From contig NZ_CP089979.1 of NCBI RefSeq assembly GCF_021389935.1, forward strand, positions 5,914,501 through 5,978,500: a stretch of 64,000 nucleotides of DNA, given 5' to 3'. This DNA comes from Fulvivirga ligni. Its GTDB lineage: Bacteria > Bacteroidota > Bacteroidia > Cytophagales > Cyclobacteriaceae. The position numbers were made by a program, and so were the translations under genes. Every line of letters starts with the position of its first letter. The first letter of the stretch is position 1. Below are positions 8,425 through 18,420 of the stretch, one piece after another. Below the pieces are notes generated by a model. That model did not search any database. It was not told the origin of the DNA and was given only the letters and a program-made list of their open reading frames with translations.

Positions 8425-9260
8425 GATCATTCTTAAAGAGTATCATATATTGTGCATTAATATTTTCATCTATACACTCACAAGCTCAGCTTGTGAGTGA
8501 TATGGATGATGAAAGTAAGCTTTACGCTGAAACCAAACAGGTAAATCAATTCTTTAGAAGATTTAACGGTGAGGAAGATGAGAAAGGAGATAGGTATTAT
8601 CCTAAAGATCGTCAATATCGTGATCCTAAACTGAGACAAAAATATATCAGTATCCTTTTCGACTCTCAAAACCGAGGTATCAAGTCTGAGCTAAAGCAGG
8701 AATTTATCAGCAGCGTAACTGAAAAAACTACAGCACAAACATTAGACTTCCATGGCGGAAACTGGTTTTCAGAGGTTCATACTACCTTTTCTTATGAAGG
8801 TAAGGATGTACCTGTGGTTTTGTTTATGAAACTAGAAAGCGAGAGCCAGGGCTACAAATGGGGCATATTTAAGGTGTATGCAGAAGTATTTAGAGATTAT
8901 ATCAAAAAGGATACTTCAAGACACGATAAATTTCTTCATCCACTAAGTCATGAGCTGGATTTTATGAATCTGCGCAAAGCTCTTGGTGAGAATAAATCCA
9001 ATGTAAGCCAATTCACCGCTAACGACTACAAACCAGATTACCTCACTTTATTTTTGTATGAAATAAAAAAAGGCAATCTTAAGTTTAAAACAATACAAAA
9101 CGTAAAATTTCACTTCTTCCAGTTAAATGGTTGGTATTTTGAGCTTTCAGAATTCAATCGTCCTGGCTATAACACAGGCTGGCTCATGTCTAACCTGGTT
9201 AAAGTAGCAAACAAGGATAAAGACCTATTGGAAAAGTATATCTATTATGAAGATAAGTAA
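8421..9260 (+). CDS. Secreted protein of unknown function
   Basis: A 279-residue protein with a signal peptide ending SIHSQAQ. The mature region is strand-rich and aromatic. It opens with SDMDDESKLYAETKQVNQFFRRFNGEEDEKGDRY, a form often seen at the start of Bacteroidota secreted proteins in this operon type, and has no membrane helix after the signal. It overlaps the previous gene by four bases and the LRR gene by 14, so all three are translated in step. No enzymatic motif is visible. A role as a periplasmic partner of the LRR protein is inference from the overlap only. Confidence 0.82.
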   Translation: MRSFLKSIIYCALIFSSIHSQAQLVSDMDDESKLYAETKQVNQFFRRFNGEEDEKGDRYYPKDRQYRDPKLRQKYISILFDSQNRGIKSELKQEFISSVTEKTTAQTLDFHGGNWFSEVHTTFSYEGKDVPVVLFMKLESESQGYKWGIFKVYAEVFRDYIKKDTSRHDKFLHPLSHELDFMNLRKALGENKSNVSQFTANDYKPDYLTLFLYEIKKGNLKFKTIQNVKFHFFQLNGWYFELSEFNRPGYNTGWLMSNLVKVANKDKDLLEKYIYYEDK

Positions 9261-11688
9261 ATTGACATCCATAATCCTGGTAATACTATTATCAGGATTT
9301 ACCCATATAAGTTTTTCTCAGCAAAAGGTAGAAGAAGAACAGGTAGAGCAGTATGAGGAAAAAGTAACTGAAATAGTAAACTTCCTCGAATACGTACTCA
9401 ACACCCTGGGGGATCAATCTACATCCGCTCGTGATAAAGATGTAATCATTAATCAGAGCTACACCAAAATATTCAGAGATGCCAAAGTACAGGTAGAAGA
9501 TGACCTGGATGAGGAAAGAGATGTAATCACTAACAAAGATGTACAGGCCTACCTGAAAGACATCGACTTCTTTTTTAAGAATGTAAAGTTTGATTTCAAC
9601 ATTGAAGACATCAGCCATTATATCAATGATAATGGAGAGCTATTCTTCAAAGTTACTATGACTCGTAATCTGAAAGGATCATCCCTGGAAGGAGACTCTG
9701 TAAACAATGTAAAAAAACGTTTTATCGAAGTTAATCTTGACCCTGAGGCTCAGGATCTTAAAATAGTTAGCTTATACACCAACCCATTGAACCAGAAAGA
9801 AGCACTGGCTAAATGGTGGAATGCACTAAGCTATGAATGGAAGGCTATCTTCAAGAGAAAGGCTGGAATAGTACAAACAGCCACAGATAGCGACATTAAA
9901 AATATTACCCAAATTGACGAACTGGATATATCAGGCAATAAGTATATTACCAATATAGAGCCATTATCCGCTCTGAATAATCTGAAAAGACTGGACATAT
10001 CTAAAACCAATATTTCTGATCTTAAACCAATCAGAAACCTTACTAAGCTTGAAGAACTTAACGTTTCGAATACTCAAATTACTACCTTGGAAGCTTTAAA
10101 ATATGCCAGCACTTTAAAATATTTACAAGCTCATCACACTCCGCTTACCGATATTAGTGTGGTAGCCAGATTACCCAAGCTTCAAAATTTCATTATTAAT
10201 CACACATCAGTAACTGATTTCAGTCCATTAGCTGGTGCCAAGCAGTTACAAGTTCTTGATGTTGCCAAAACATCTATGATGGAGATGAGCAGCCTGTCAG
10301 GTCTACAAGCCCTTGCTGAATTAAATGTTACGGCCACCAATATTGATAATTTCGGCCCTATAGGTTCATTACCCAAGCTTGAAATTTTAAAGGCTGATAG
10401 CACTCCGGTGTATAACTTAACACCTCTACAAACTTTACCTCAGCTCAAGGTGCTATCTATCAATTACACTACTATTGATAACCTTTCACCTTTAAGCGCT
10501 ATAAAAACTCTTGAGAGAGTATATTGCGACAGCACCAACATATCAAAAGAAGATGCTAACGAATTTATGTCTGCTAACAGCAGCATACTGGTAATATTTG
10601 AATCAGATAATCTTAAAAACTGGTGGGCTAACTTAAGCGTAGCCTGGCAGGATATCATTAAGCAGTTTGTGCCAATAGCCGAGAGAACGCCTTCTAAAGA
10701 GGAACTAGCCAAGATCACAGCCATAGACTCTATTAATTTTGATAACAATATCTACATAGATAATATTGAGCCTCTCAGTAAGCTTAGAAAACTAAAGCAG
10801 CTCATAGCTTCAAACACTGCTGTTAAGAGTTTGGCTCCGGTCTCTGGTTTAAGAAATCTGAAATACCTGGATATCTCTAACACTAAAATTGAAGACTTCT
10901 CCAGTATCAATAAATTTCAGCAATTAGAAATATTAAAAGCCAACAGAACCACTTTAGCCAGCTTAGATACCCTTAAAAATCTTAATCGCCTTCGTTTATT
11001 GGAAGTTGATTTCAGCCAAGTAAATGAAGAGCAGGTAAAGGCATTTTTACAGATTCACCCTGATCTATTGGTAATTTACAAGTCTGACTATCTCACTTCA
11101 TGGTGGACTGACTTATCTGAGGACTGGAAAAACATTTTCTCTGCTCAGACATCATTGGGTAGCAATCCGGATAAATATCAATTGCATAAGCTTATAGCTT
11201 TAACCAAAATCAGCTTTAATGACATTGCTGTGAGTGACCTGAAACCACTGACCAATTTTGTAAGAATAAAAGAAATTAAGTTTAGCGGTACAGGCATTTC
11301 AGACCTGAGCGTTTTGGGTACATTTAAAGACCTTGAAATCATACAGGCTACCAAGAGTCCTATTTCTGATCTGAAGCCAATCCATAACTTGAAACAGCTA
11401 AAATATTTAGATATTTCTAACACTCCCGTTGAAGATCTGAGACCTTTGAGCGAGCTTTACAATCTGAAAGAATTGAACTGCGCAGGAACTCAGATTAAAC
11501 GACTTAGAGACTTAGACAACCTTGCCACTTTGCAAGTGCTAGATTGCTCTAACACTAATATAAAGCACCTGGATGAAATAGCTCATCTGGACCTTAAAGT
11601 GCTAAAATGTTACAATACCCGAACATCAAGTGGCCGCGTAGAGGATTTCAAACAAGCAAATCCTGATTGCAACGTGATTTATTATTAA
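9247..11688 (+). CDS. Large secreted leucine-rich-repeat protein with three WW-linker modules
   Basis: An 813-residue protein with a signal peptide (ISFSQQKVEEE at the cut site). After a globular N-terminal domain (about 25-185) come three blocks of short leucine-rich repeats of the internalin-like kind (LxxLxxLDISxTxIxDLxPL). Each block is preceded by the same spacer: WWNALSYEWKAIF, WWANLSVAWQDII and WWTDLSEDWKNIF. LRR arcs bind proteins, so it is probably a periplasmic or surface recognition factor. It overlaps the upstream gene by 14 bases, and PBP1A follows after two bases. This ties it to cell-wall growth (inference). No T9SS sorting domain or anchor is visible at the C-terminus. Confidence 0.88.
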   Translation: MKISKLTSIILVILLSGFTHISFSQQKVEEEQVEQYEEKVTEIVNFLEYVLNTLGDQSTSARDKDVIINQSYTKIFRDAKVQVEDDLDEERDVITNKDVQAYLKDIDFFFKNVKFDFNIEDISHYINDNGELFFKVTMTRNLKGSSLEGDSVNNVKKRFIEVNLDPEAQDLKIVSLYTNPLNQKEALAKWWNALSYEWKAIFKRKAGIVQTATDSDIKNITQIDELDISGNKYITNIEPLSALNNLKRLDISKTNISDLKPIRNLTKLEELNVSNTQITTLEALKYASTLKYLQAHHTPLTDISVVARLPKLQNFIINHTSVTDFSPLAGAKQLQVLDVAKTSMMEMSSLSGLQALAELNVTATNIDNFGPIGSLPKLEILKADSTPVYNLTPLQTLPQLKVLSINYTTIDNLSPLSAIKTLERVYCDSTNISKEDANEFMSANSSILVIFESDNLKNWWANLSVAWQDIIKQFVPIAERTPSKEELAKITAIDSINFDNNIYIDNIEPLSKLRKLKQLIASNTAVKSLAPVSGLRNLKYLDISNTKIEDFSSINKFQQLEILKANRTTLASLDTLKNLNRLRLLEVDFSQVNEEQVKAFLQIHPDLLVIYKSDYLTSWWTDLSEDWKNIFSAQTSLGSNPDKYQLHKLIALTKISFNDIAVSDLKPLTNFVRIKEIKFSGTGISDLSVLGTFKDLEIIQATKSPISDLKPIHNLKQLKYLDISNTPVEDLRPLSELYNLKELNCAGTQIKRLRDLDNLATLQVLDCSNTNIKHLDEIAHLDLKVLKCYNTRTSSGRVEDFKQANPDCNVIYY

Positions 11689-11690
11689 CT

Positions 11691-14066
11691 ATGGCAAAAG
11701 CGAAGAGAAGAACGCAAAAGAAGAAAAAGCAAAGCAAATTTAACTTACGATATTTCCTAAAATGGGGCCTCATAGCCGTTCTGGCTGTAGGCCTTTTCTT
11801 ATTAGCTTTTTTCTATTCTGTAAAGCTAGGCTTGTTTGGTCAGATACCAGAAAAAGAAACGCTGGCCAAAATAGAAAACAATGTAGCTACGGAAATTTAC
11901 AGTGCAGATTCTGTGCTTTTAGGTCGTTTCTATTTACAAGAGCGTACAGCTACTGATTTTGATAATATTTCTAAAAATGCTATTGATGCACTTATAGCCA
12001 CAGAAGATGCGCGCTTCTATGAGCATGATGGAGTTGACTATCGAAGCCTTCTTAGAGTATTGTTCAAAACATTATTACTGTTTGACAGGAGCTCCGGCGG
12101 TGGAAGCACCATTACTCAGCAGCTAGCTAAAAACCTGTTTCCAAGAAAAGATCATGGCTTTCTTTCCATTCCTGTGAGTAAGGCAAAAGAGGCCATCATA
12201 GCCCAGCGACTAGAGGAGATTTATAATAAAAAACAGATCCTCACATTATATTTAAACACAGTTCCCTTCGGAGATAATGTTTTTGGTATTGAAATGGCCA
12301 GTAAGAGGTTTTTCAACAAAAAATCAAAGTACCTTAAGATTGAAGAAGCTGCCGTTCTGATTGGGATGTTAAAGGCCAATTATACATATAACCCGCGCCT
12401 TTATCCTGAAAATGCCTTGAGACGTAGAAATACTGTACTCAGCCAAATGAACAAATATGATTATATCAGTGCTGAGGATTTAGAAAACTACAAAAAGAGA
12501 CCGCTTAAATTAGATTACAGAAAAATAACACACAATACCGGCATCGCCACTTACTTCCGTGAGCATGTAAGGCTTGAAATGGAAGAATGGTGTGAGAATA
12601 ACACTAAGCCGGACGGCACAAGCTATAACCTATATACTGACGGATTAAAAATCTACACTACTATCAATGCGTCCATGCAAAAATATGCTGAAGCCGCTAC
12701 CACCTCGCATATGAAGGAGTTGCAAAAGACTTTCACTAATCACTGGAACACTGGTAATCCATGGAACAAGCATAAAGATCTACTACAGACTGCCATTAAA
12801 AGTAGTTCAAGGTATAAGCAACTCTCCAGCAAAGGGCTTAAGGAGAAGCAAATTATGGATAGCCTTTCATTACCAGTGCCAATGAAACTCTTCAGTTGGG
12901 AAGGTGAAAAAGAAGTGAAGATGTCTCCAATAGACTCTATCAAATACAACCTCACAGTTTTACAAAGCGGCACCCTGGCAATGAATCCTAAAAACGGTGA
13001 CATTCAAGCCTGGGTAGGTGGTATAAATTATGAATTCTATCAGTATGACCATGTGAAAATTGATACGAAAAGGCAAGTAGGGTCTACTTTCAAACCTTTT
13101 GTGTATGCGGCCGCTTTGGAATCAGGTACTGATCCATGTGAATATATATCGGGAGAGCGAACTACCTATACCAACCTTTCTGATTGGTCACCAGGAAATG
13201 CAAGTGCCGATGAATATGATAAAAAATATACTTTCAAAGGTGCGCTGGCACATTCAGTAAACACGGTATCTGTAAAAGTATTGGAGCAGGCAGGCATCGA
13301 AAACACCATAGACCTAGCCCATCATGCGGGAATCAGCAGTGAGCTTCCGGAGGTGCCTTCTATCGCCTTAGGAACTGCAGATGTATCATTACTGGAGATG
13401 GTGACAGCCTATTGTACTTTTGCTAATGGCGGGTATGCAGTAAAACCAAGGTTCATCACTAAGATTACTGATAGAAAAGGGAAAGTACTTCAAGAGGTAA
13501 AGAATGAGCGCAACCCAAGAAGGGTAATGACCAAAGAAACCTCCATGATGATGAATTCCTTACTACAGGCCGTAGTTAATGAGGGCACGGCTGGTCGTTA
13601 TCGATGGAAATACAAGATGACGAATGAGCTTGCTGGTAAAACAGGTACTACCCAATCTAACGCTGATGGCTGGTTCATTGGCTATAATCCTGAAATTGTG
13701 ATCGGTACATGGGTGGGCGCGGATAACCCTGGAGTTCATTTCAATAGCACTGCCCTGGGATCAGGTGCCAGCATGGCTCTTCCCATTGTGGCCAAGACCT
13801 TAGATAAAATTCAGGATGATAAGGCATTAAGGTCTATAGGTTATGCGAAATTCGCTCCTCTTCCTGGTAGACTAGAAAGATACTTACAATGTGATCCTGA
13901 AAAGGAAGACAAGCAATTTATGGAATGGTTGTTTGGTAAAAAGAAGGAAGATGAAGAAGAAAAGAAAACAACTTTCGGAGAGGAACCAGCTGTAGAACAG
14001 AAAGAAGAAAAGAAAAACATCTTCGATAAGATTGGAAACATATTCAAAAAGAAGAAAAAGAACTAA
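11691..14066 (+). CDS. Penicillin-binding protein 1A (bifunctional transglycosylase/transpeptidase)
   Basis: Class A PBP that polymerises and cross-links peptidoglycan in the periplasm. The start is the ATG two bases after the LRR stop, giving a basic cytoplasmic tail (KAKRRTQKKKKQ) and one membrane anchor (about residues 20-45). An earlier in-frame start would lie inside the LRR gene. GT51 domain: ATEDARFYEHDG and GGSTITQQLAKNLF. Transpeptidase domain: active-site STFK (in VGSTFKPFVY), SVN (in AHSVNTVSVK) and KTGTT. The length of 791 residues is normal. The C-terminus is a highly charged Lys/Glu tail. As last gene of a five-gene operon it may be translationally coupled to the LRR protein. 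A weak hairpin overlaps its stop, and a gene on the other strand ends 6 bases away. Confidence 0.95.
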   Translation: MAKAKRRTQKKKKQSKFNLRYFLKWGLIAVLAVGLFLLAFFYSVKLGLFGQIPEKETLAKIENNVATEIYSADSVLLGRFYLQERTATDFDNISKNAIDALIATEDARFYEHDGVDYRSLLRVLFKTLLLFDRSSGGGSTITQQLAKNLFPRKDHGFLSIPVSKAKEAIIAQRLEEIYNKKQILTLYLNTVPFGDNVFGIEMASKRFFNKKSKYLKIEEAAVLIGMLKANYTYNPRLYPENALRRRNTVLSQMNKYDYISAEDLENYKKRPLKLDYRKITHNTGIATYFREHVRLEMEEWCENNTKPDGTSYNLYTDGLKIYTTINASMQKYAEAATTSHMKELQKTFTNHWNTGNPWNKHKDLLQTAIKSSSRYKQLSSKGLKEKQIMDSLSLPVPMKLFSWEGEKEVKMSPIDSIKYNLTVLQSGTLAMNPKNGDIQAWVGGINYEFYQYDHVKIDTKRQVGSTFKPFVYAAALESGTDPCEYISGERTTYTNLSDWSPGNASADEYDKKYTFKGALAHSVNTVSVKVLEQAGIENTIDLAHHAGISSELPEVPSIALGTADVSLLEMVTAYCTFANGGYAVKPRFITKITDRKGKVLQEVKNERNPRRVMTKETSMMMNSLLQAVVNEGTAGRYRWKYKMTNELAGKTGTTQSNADGWFIGYNPEIVIGTWVGADNPGVHFNSTALGSGASMALPIVAKTLDKIQDDKALRSIGYAKFAPLPGRLERYLQCDPEKEDKQFMEWLFGKKKEDEEEKKTTFGEEPAVEQKEEKKNIFDKIGNIFKKKKKN

Positions 14067-14072
14067 AGGTTC

Positions 14073-14942
14073 TTATTCTTCTTTTTCCAATGCTCTTAAT
14101 TCAGCGATATATCGATCATATCGATCAAAGTCCCTTAAACTATTGTAAATACCGGCAAGTCCTTCTACCACATTTACGTCCTTAGGATTAAGATTATAGG
14201 CAGTTTGCATGTAAGGCAGAGCATCTTTAAATAGAGATATAGTGCGGTCCTCAAACTGATCAAATGAAGTTAATTCTTCATCGAAGCTTAATCCGTCAAT
14301 TCTATTAACTGCCTCATTGTAATATAGAACACCTAAGCTATAATTGGCTAGCATGTTCAATGAATCTCTTGCTAGCACCTTCTTAAATGCCGCCTCGGCT
14401 TTCCTAAAGCTACTAGTGTCACTCTGTAGCACTTCATCATCGGCATAACCCAGACCTAATGCCAGATAAAACTGATCGCTGCTAGGTGATAGTGTAAAGC
14501 TTGGGTCTTTGAGCAGCTCAACGAGCTTAGCAAATTCATTAAAGTTAGCCTCCGCATCAGAGAAGCCTTTTAACCTGATTTCACGCATAGCATCATTGTA
14601 ATACGTGGTGGCCAGGTATTTTAGGTTTTGTTGCGTCTCCTGAGTGTACTTACCATCCATATCCAGTTCAGTCACTCTCACAAAAGCAGCTATTGACTCA
14701 GATCTTAATGACACATTCGTCCCTTCAGAAGCTTTATATAAATCTTTATAGATAAATCCTTTTAAATAATAAGCTACTACCTGCTCTTGATAAGCATCTT
14801 GCATAAGCACCGAATCAATCACAGCTTTAGCCTCTTCCAGGCTTGCACCCTGATATAGCTTCAGTGCACGACTAAGCGGGTTAGTCTGTGCGAAAGAACT
14901 CACAGATAAAAAGAAAAACAATATGTAAATTACATATCTCAT
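14073..14942 (-). CDS. Secreted tetratricopeptide-repeat protein
   Basis: A 289-residue protein with a signal peptide (FFFLSVSSFAQ). The mature part is all-helical with at least four TPR-like units, for example the pairs around ATTYYNDAMREIRLKGFSDA, FYLALGLGYADDE, ANYSLGVLYYNEAVNRIDG and PYMQTAYNLNPKDVNVVEGL. TPR arrays are protein-binding scaffolds. It is the last gene of the surface operon, starting one base after the YfiR-family stop, so it is co-transcribed with SprF and the PD40 protein. It probably acts in the periplasm as an accessory to that secretion/surface machinery (inference). The exact role is unknown. Confidence 0.85.
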   Translation of the reverse strand: MRYVIYILFFFLSVSSFAQTNPLSRALKLYQGASLEEAKAVIDSVLMQDAYQEQVVAYYLKGFIYKDLYKASEGTNVSLRSESIAAFVRVTELDMDGKYTQETQQNLKYLATTYYNDAMREIRLKGFSDAEANFNEFAKLVELLKDPSFTLSPSSDQFYLALGLGYADDEVLQSDTSSFRKAEAAFKKVLARDSLNMLANYSLGVLYYNEAVNRIDGLSFDEELTSFDQFEDRTISLFKDALPYMQTAYNLNPKDVNVVEGLAGIYNSLRDFDRYDRYIAELRALEKEE

Positions 14943-14943
14943 A

Positions 14944-15501
14944 TTAGTTCACCACCTTAGCTAATATTGTTAATTGATCACTTACTTTCAGACCATGTCC
15001 TGATAAGTTTGTTGGACTTATTTCAAACTTTTGCTTATTATTTTCATAGAAAAAGTTAATTCCCGCACCCTTATTAATCGCTCCCCTATTATCTGATACC
15101 ACCAATGTGTTTGCTTCATTTACTTCCTTGATAATATGGGGCAATTCATCACTTCTTGAATCCGTCACATAAAGCATATGACAAGCCTTCAAATCATTTA
15201 AACTATTATAAACTACGATTTCAAATTTTTGAGCACCTCTGGTCTTTTGCCTGGCCATTTGCTGAAGCTCAGCTACCAAAGCAGGGTAGTCACCATACAC
15301 AGCGACTTTAAAATTACCAGAAGCCATATTAGACGGCCATTCTATATACTTGGAGAAATTATAAAGGAAGATAGCCTTTACCTTAGCATTGATATCAGGA
15401 GCTTCCGTCTTACTAAAGGCAGTAGACACCAGCAGCACCATAAGCAGTGCGACCCTCAAAAAACGGGTCTTGGATCCTAATATGTTATTACTAAAGTTCA
15501 A
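14944..15501 (-). CDS. YfiR/DUF4154-family secreted protein
   Basis: A 185-residue protein with an N-terminal signal (VALLMVLLVSTAFS). The mature N-terminus KVKAIFLYNFSKYIEWP is the family signature. In Pseudomonas, YfiR is a periplasmic protein that restrains the diguanylate cyclase YfiN, but in Bacteroidota the family occurs in surface-protein operons without such a partner. The rest reads as a compact alpha/beta domain (FKVAVYGDYPALVAELQQMA, CHMLYVTDSRSDELP, TLVVSDN, GAGINFFYENNKQKFEIS). It starts 12 bases after the PD40 gene and ends one base before the TPR gene. A ligand-sensing role for the surface complex is inference. Confidence 0.88.
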   Translation of the reverse strand: MNFSNNILGSKTRFLRVALLMVLLVSTAFSKTEAPDINAKVKAIFLYNFSKYIEWPSNMASGNFKVAVYGDYPALVAELQQMARQKTRGAQKFEIVVYNSLNDLKACHMLYVTDSRSDELPHIIKEVNEANTLVVSDNRGAINKGAGINFFYENNKQKFEISPTNLSGHGLKVSDQLTILAKVVN

Positions 15502-15513
15502 AAAATAGATTAC

Positions 15514-18420
15514 TTAACTCTGCCTTCGTTTGTATAAATAAATGCCTCCACCAAGGAAGAGTACAGCGACAAAGGTAAACAACAACCAGTTATTATTATT
15601 GTTGTCATTTTCTAAATTTTTATTTTCATCTAACTCCGCCACCGATACCGAATCTGTTTCCACTACCTGAGCAACCTCATTTTGCTCTACACTAGAAACC
15701 GGTTCAAAATCATAATTTTTAAATACTATGCTTTTAGGCTGAGACTTAGAATCGAATTGGTATACAGTAGCCTGACTTTTATCAACCACCTCCACGGCTA
15801 ATTCATACTGCCCCATACAATCATTGATCACCAATAACTGCTCAGGGTTGAAATTAACACCTTTGAACCTGAACTCACCGAATGTGTCAACAAGTACGGT
15901 ATCTATCGCTTTACCAAAGTTGCTTACTAGTATTACCATGTATTCTCCTCCTGGAATACTATCTTTAACATTAAACGTGCCACAAATAAAAGCATCGCTC
16001 ACCATCACCTCCTGATTCTCTTCTTCCATGTCTCGATAACTGAATAAGGACTTACGGCTATCGCTAGAGATATGTTTGGTCATCTGCCCCTCAAGATCTA
16101 AAACAAGAATATCCACTTTTAAATCTTCATCGCTACTGGCCAACACAAAACTGAAATTTCCCTGAGGCAATGATCTGAAAACAAAATCACCGTTTTTATC
16201 TGTAGTAGTGGTGGCTACCACGATACCGCTTTCATCAACCAAAAGCACTTCATGACCACCTTCTTTTAATTTCCCTTTGTCAGTGAATAACGATCCTTGC
16301 ATACTGGCGTCCTTTTGAGCCAATCTAAATGATGAACCTGAGTATTCTGCTAAGCGTCGGTATTTAAAGGCCTCTTTCTCAGCAGTGTTTTGAATTTGAT
16401 CTACCTGATTTCCATTCTCATCTATAATAGCAAAAGACACATTCATGCCTGCATCACTTTCATCTAACATGATGGAATATTTACCTCCATTGGGCAACTT
16501 TTTAAATGTAAACTTACCGTCGGCGTCAGTCGTAGCTACATCTATGATTTCCCCATCTTCGTCTACCAGCATTACCTGATGATTAGCCACAGGACTATTT
16601 CCATCCATAAGGCCACCTGAAATGGAAGCATCATCCTCTTCCAGCACGAAATAGTCAGAGTCATAATCATCCAGCTTTCTGTAGTTAAATACATTCTTTT
16701 TATCTGTAGTAGCATACTTACCTACCACTTTACCTCTGGCATCTTCTATGGTAATATTCAAATTGATAGAAGCATCTTCCTCTGCCAGAATCACGGCATA
16801 GCTACCATCTTTAGGTAGTTTTCTGAAGTCAAAATTACCATTACGATCAGTGACCGCTACATCTATCACCTCGCCGTTTTCATCAACAAGTAAAACCTTA
16901 TGATTAGCCAAATCATTACCAGCCCCCAGAATACTTCCAGATATCTTACTATCCTCCTCATAAAGCAACGAAATTTCACTGCCCTTCATATCAAGCTTTG
17001 AGTAGTTAAAGGCATTATCCATCAATTTAAGATGGGTATCTGCCACTTTAAATTGATCTACCTCAGTAACATAGGTAGGAAGTCTGCTGTATTCAAATGG
17101 TATGGTAAAGTTGGTAGTATAAATATCGTCAGCACAACCAGAGCGGTTTGATGTGAGATAACCATGATCGTTTTCCTGAAGTGAGAAGTAAAAATCATCT
17201 AACCCTGAATTGATTGGTTTACCCAGATTGTAAACTGTACCAAAACCCTGACTCCACTTTATCTTCGCCATATAAACATCCAGACCACCAAGCCCTGCAT
17301 GCCCCTTACTACTAAAAAATAGATATCCTGATTTGGCATCAAAGAAAGGTGTTACCTCGTCCTTGCTGGTATTTAAACCTCCTAAGTTTTTTGGCGCTTC
17401 AAAGGCTCCGTTTCCATCAGATTCTGACATCCATAAATCAAAATCCCCTTTTCCTCCCGGTCTGTTGGAACTAAAGAACATAATACTCTTATCACCCGGC
17501 ATTTGAACCAAGGTGGCATTCTTTGACGAATACCCCGGGTAATTAACATTACTATTCAGCTTAATAGGACTTCCCCAGGCATCACCCTGCCTCGCGCTCA
17601 TGTAAATAGCGCACTGATCTTCTCCATTAACACTCTGACAAACAGTATAATATAATCGGTTACAATCTTCAGAAAGCGCAGGACTTCCGATATTAGATTT
17701 AAGGTCAATGTTTAAGGGGATTATCTTTCTTTTACCATTTACCGAACTAAAAAGTCTACTTACTCGAATGCTGTCTATTTCAACAATCACATCCTGTGCA
17801 ACTGTTTGCTTTTCTGACACTTTAATAGCATGAATGGAGGCAAAGATAGTTTCACCATTACAAGACACCGCTGACTCTCCGTGAGATGAACCGTTAAATT
17901 CCATTTTTCTCACCTGAGCACCTGAAGATTGACTAATGATTGTATTTACTTTCTTACACTGATTGATAACAAACCTTGCCTCCGCGGCCAACTTAGGATT
18001 AGCAGCAGCTCCGTTGCCGGCTAAAAATGTTTCCAAGGAAGAAATGGCTTTTCTATAGTCTTCCTCACCCTGATAGATAAGTCCCACATGATAATAAAAC
18101 AGATCGTTTTTAGGTGCTGCCGTGCTTTCGATATTTTCGTAAACGTCTAACGCACTGGAATAACATTGAATATTAAAGTAAGCATCTGCCAAGTATATTT
18201 TGTATTTGGCCGCCTCTGCGCCTCCGCCATTCACTACCTCTTGCAATGGACCAATAGCAGAATAGTAATCATCGTTAGTGATGTAATAATCAGCTATCTC
18301 CATCATTTTCTGTTCATCTGGAGACGTATCCAATTCTCTGAAGGGCTTAATATTCTGAGCAATAAGAGGTGCTCCCCCTACCGCAAGCAGGAAAAAAATT
18401 TGTAATAGTCTAAATACCAT
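15514..18420 (-). CDS. TPR / PD40 beta-propeller protein with repeated Cna/CarboxypepD-reg-like modules and C-terminal membrane helix
   Basis: A 968-residue protein with a signal peptide. Layout: TPR helices (about 30-145), then a PD40/WD40-like propeller (about 170-430; ALSEDCNRLYYTVC, MFFSSNRPGGKGDFDLW and YLFFSSKGHAGLGGLDVY are hallmarks). Four carboxypeptidase-regulatory-like beta modules follow (about 490-830), each with the pattern 'SG..xxxxxxANHxVxLVDExGxVIDV' plus 'TDxxGxFxFxxLP'. It ends in an Asn-rich linker and one membrane helix (WLLFTFVAVLFLGGGIYLY) with a basic KRRQS tail. TPR+PD40 proteins of this kind (PorW/PorE/SprD-like) accompany SprF in Bacteroidota. Its ATG overlaps the SprF stop by one base, so it is likely a T9SS or adhesin-assembly partner (inference). 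No OmpA domain is seen. Confidence 0.85.
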   Translation of the reverse strand: MVFRLLQIFFLLAVGGAPLIAQNIKPFRELDTSPDEQKMMEIADYYITNDDYYSAIGPLQEVVNGGGAEAAKYKIYLADAYFNIQCYSSALDVYENIESTAAPKNDLFYYHVGLIYQGEEDYRKAISSLETFLAGNGAAANPKLAAEARFVINQCKKVNTIISQSSGAQVRKMEFNGSSHGESAVSCNGETIFASIHAIKVSEKQTVAQDVIVEIDSIRVSRLFSSVNGKRKIIPLNIDLKSNIGSPALSEDCNRLYYTVCQSVNGEDQCAIYMSARQGDAWGSPIKLNSNVNYPGYSSKNATLVQMPGDKSIMFFSSNRPGGKGDFDLWMSESDGNGAFEAPKNLGGLNTSKDEVTPFFDAKSGYLFFSSKGHAGLGGLDVYMAKIKWSQGFGTVYNLGKPINSGLDDFYFSLQENDHGYLTSNRSGCADDIYTTNFTIPFEYSRLPTYVTEVDQFKVADTHLKLMDNAFNYSKLDMKGSEISLLYEEDSKISGSILGAGNDLANHKVLLVDENGEVIDVAVTDRNGNFDFRKLPKDGSYAVILAEEDASINLNITIEDARGKVVGKYATTDKKNVFNYRKLDDYDSDYFVLEEDDASISGGLMDGNSPVANHQVMLVDEDGEIIDVATTDADGKFTFKKLPNGGKYSIMLDESDAGMNVSFAIIDENGNQVDQIQNTAEKEAFKYRRLAEYSGSSFRLAQKDASMQGSLFTDKGKLKEGGHEVLLVDESGIVVATTTTDKNGDFVFRSLPQGNFSFVLASSDEDLKVDILVLDLEGQMTKHISSDSRKSLFSYRDMEEENQEVMVSDAFICGTFNVKDSIPGGEYMVILVSNFGKAIDTVLVDTFGEFRFKGVNFNPEQLLVINDCMGQYELAVEVVDKSQATVYQFDSKSQPKSIVFKNYDFEPVSSVEQNEVAQVVETDSVSVAELDENKNLENDNNNNNWLLFTFVAVLFLGGGIYLYKRRQS

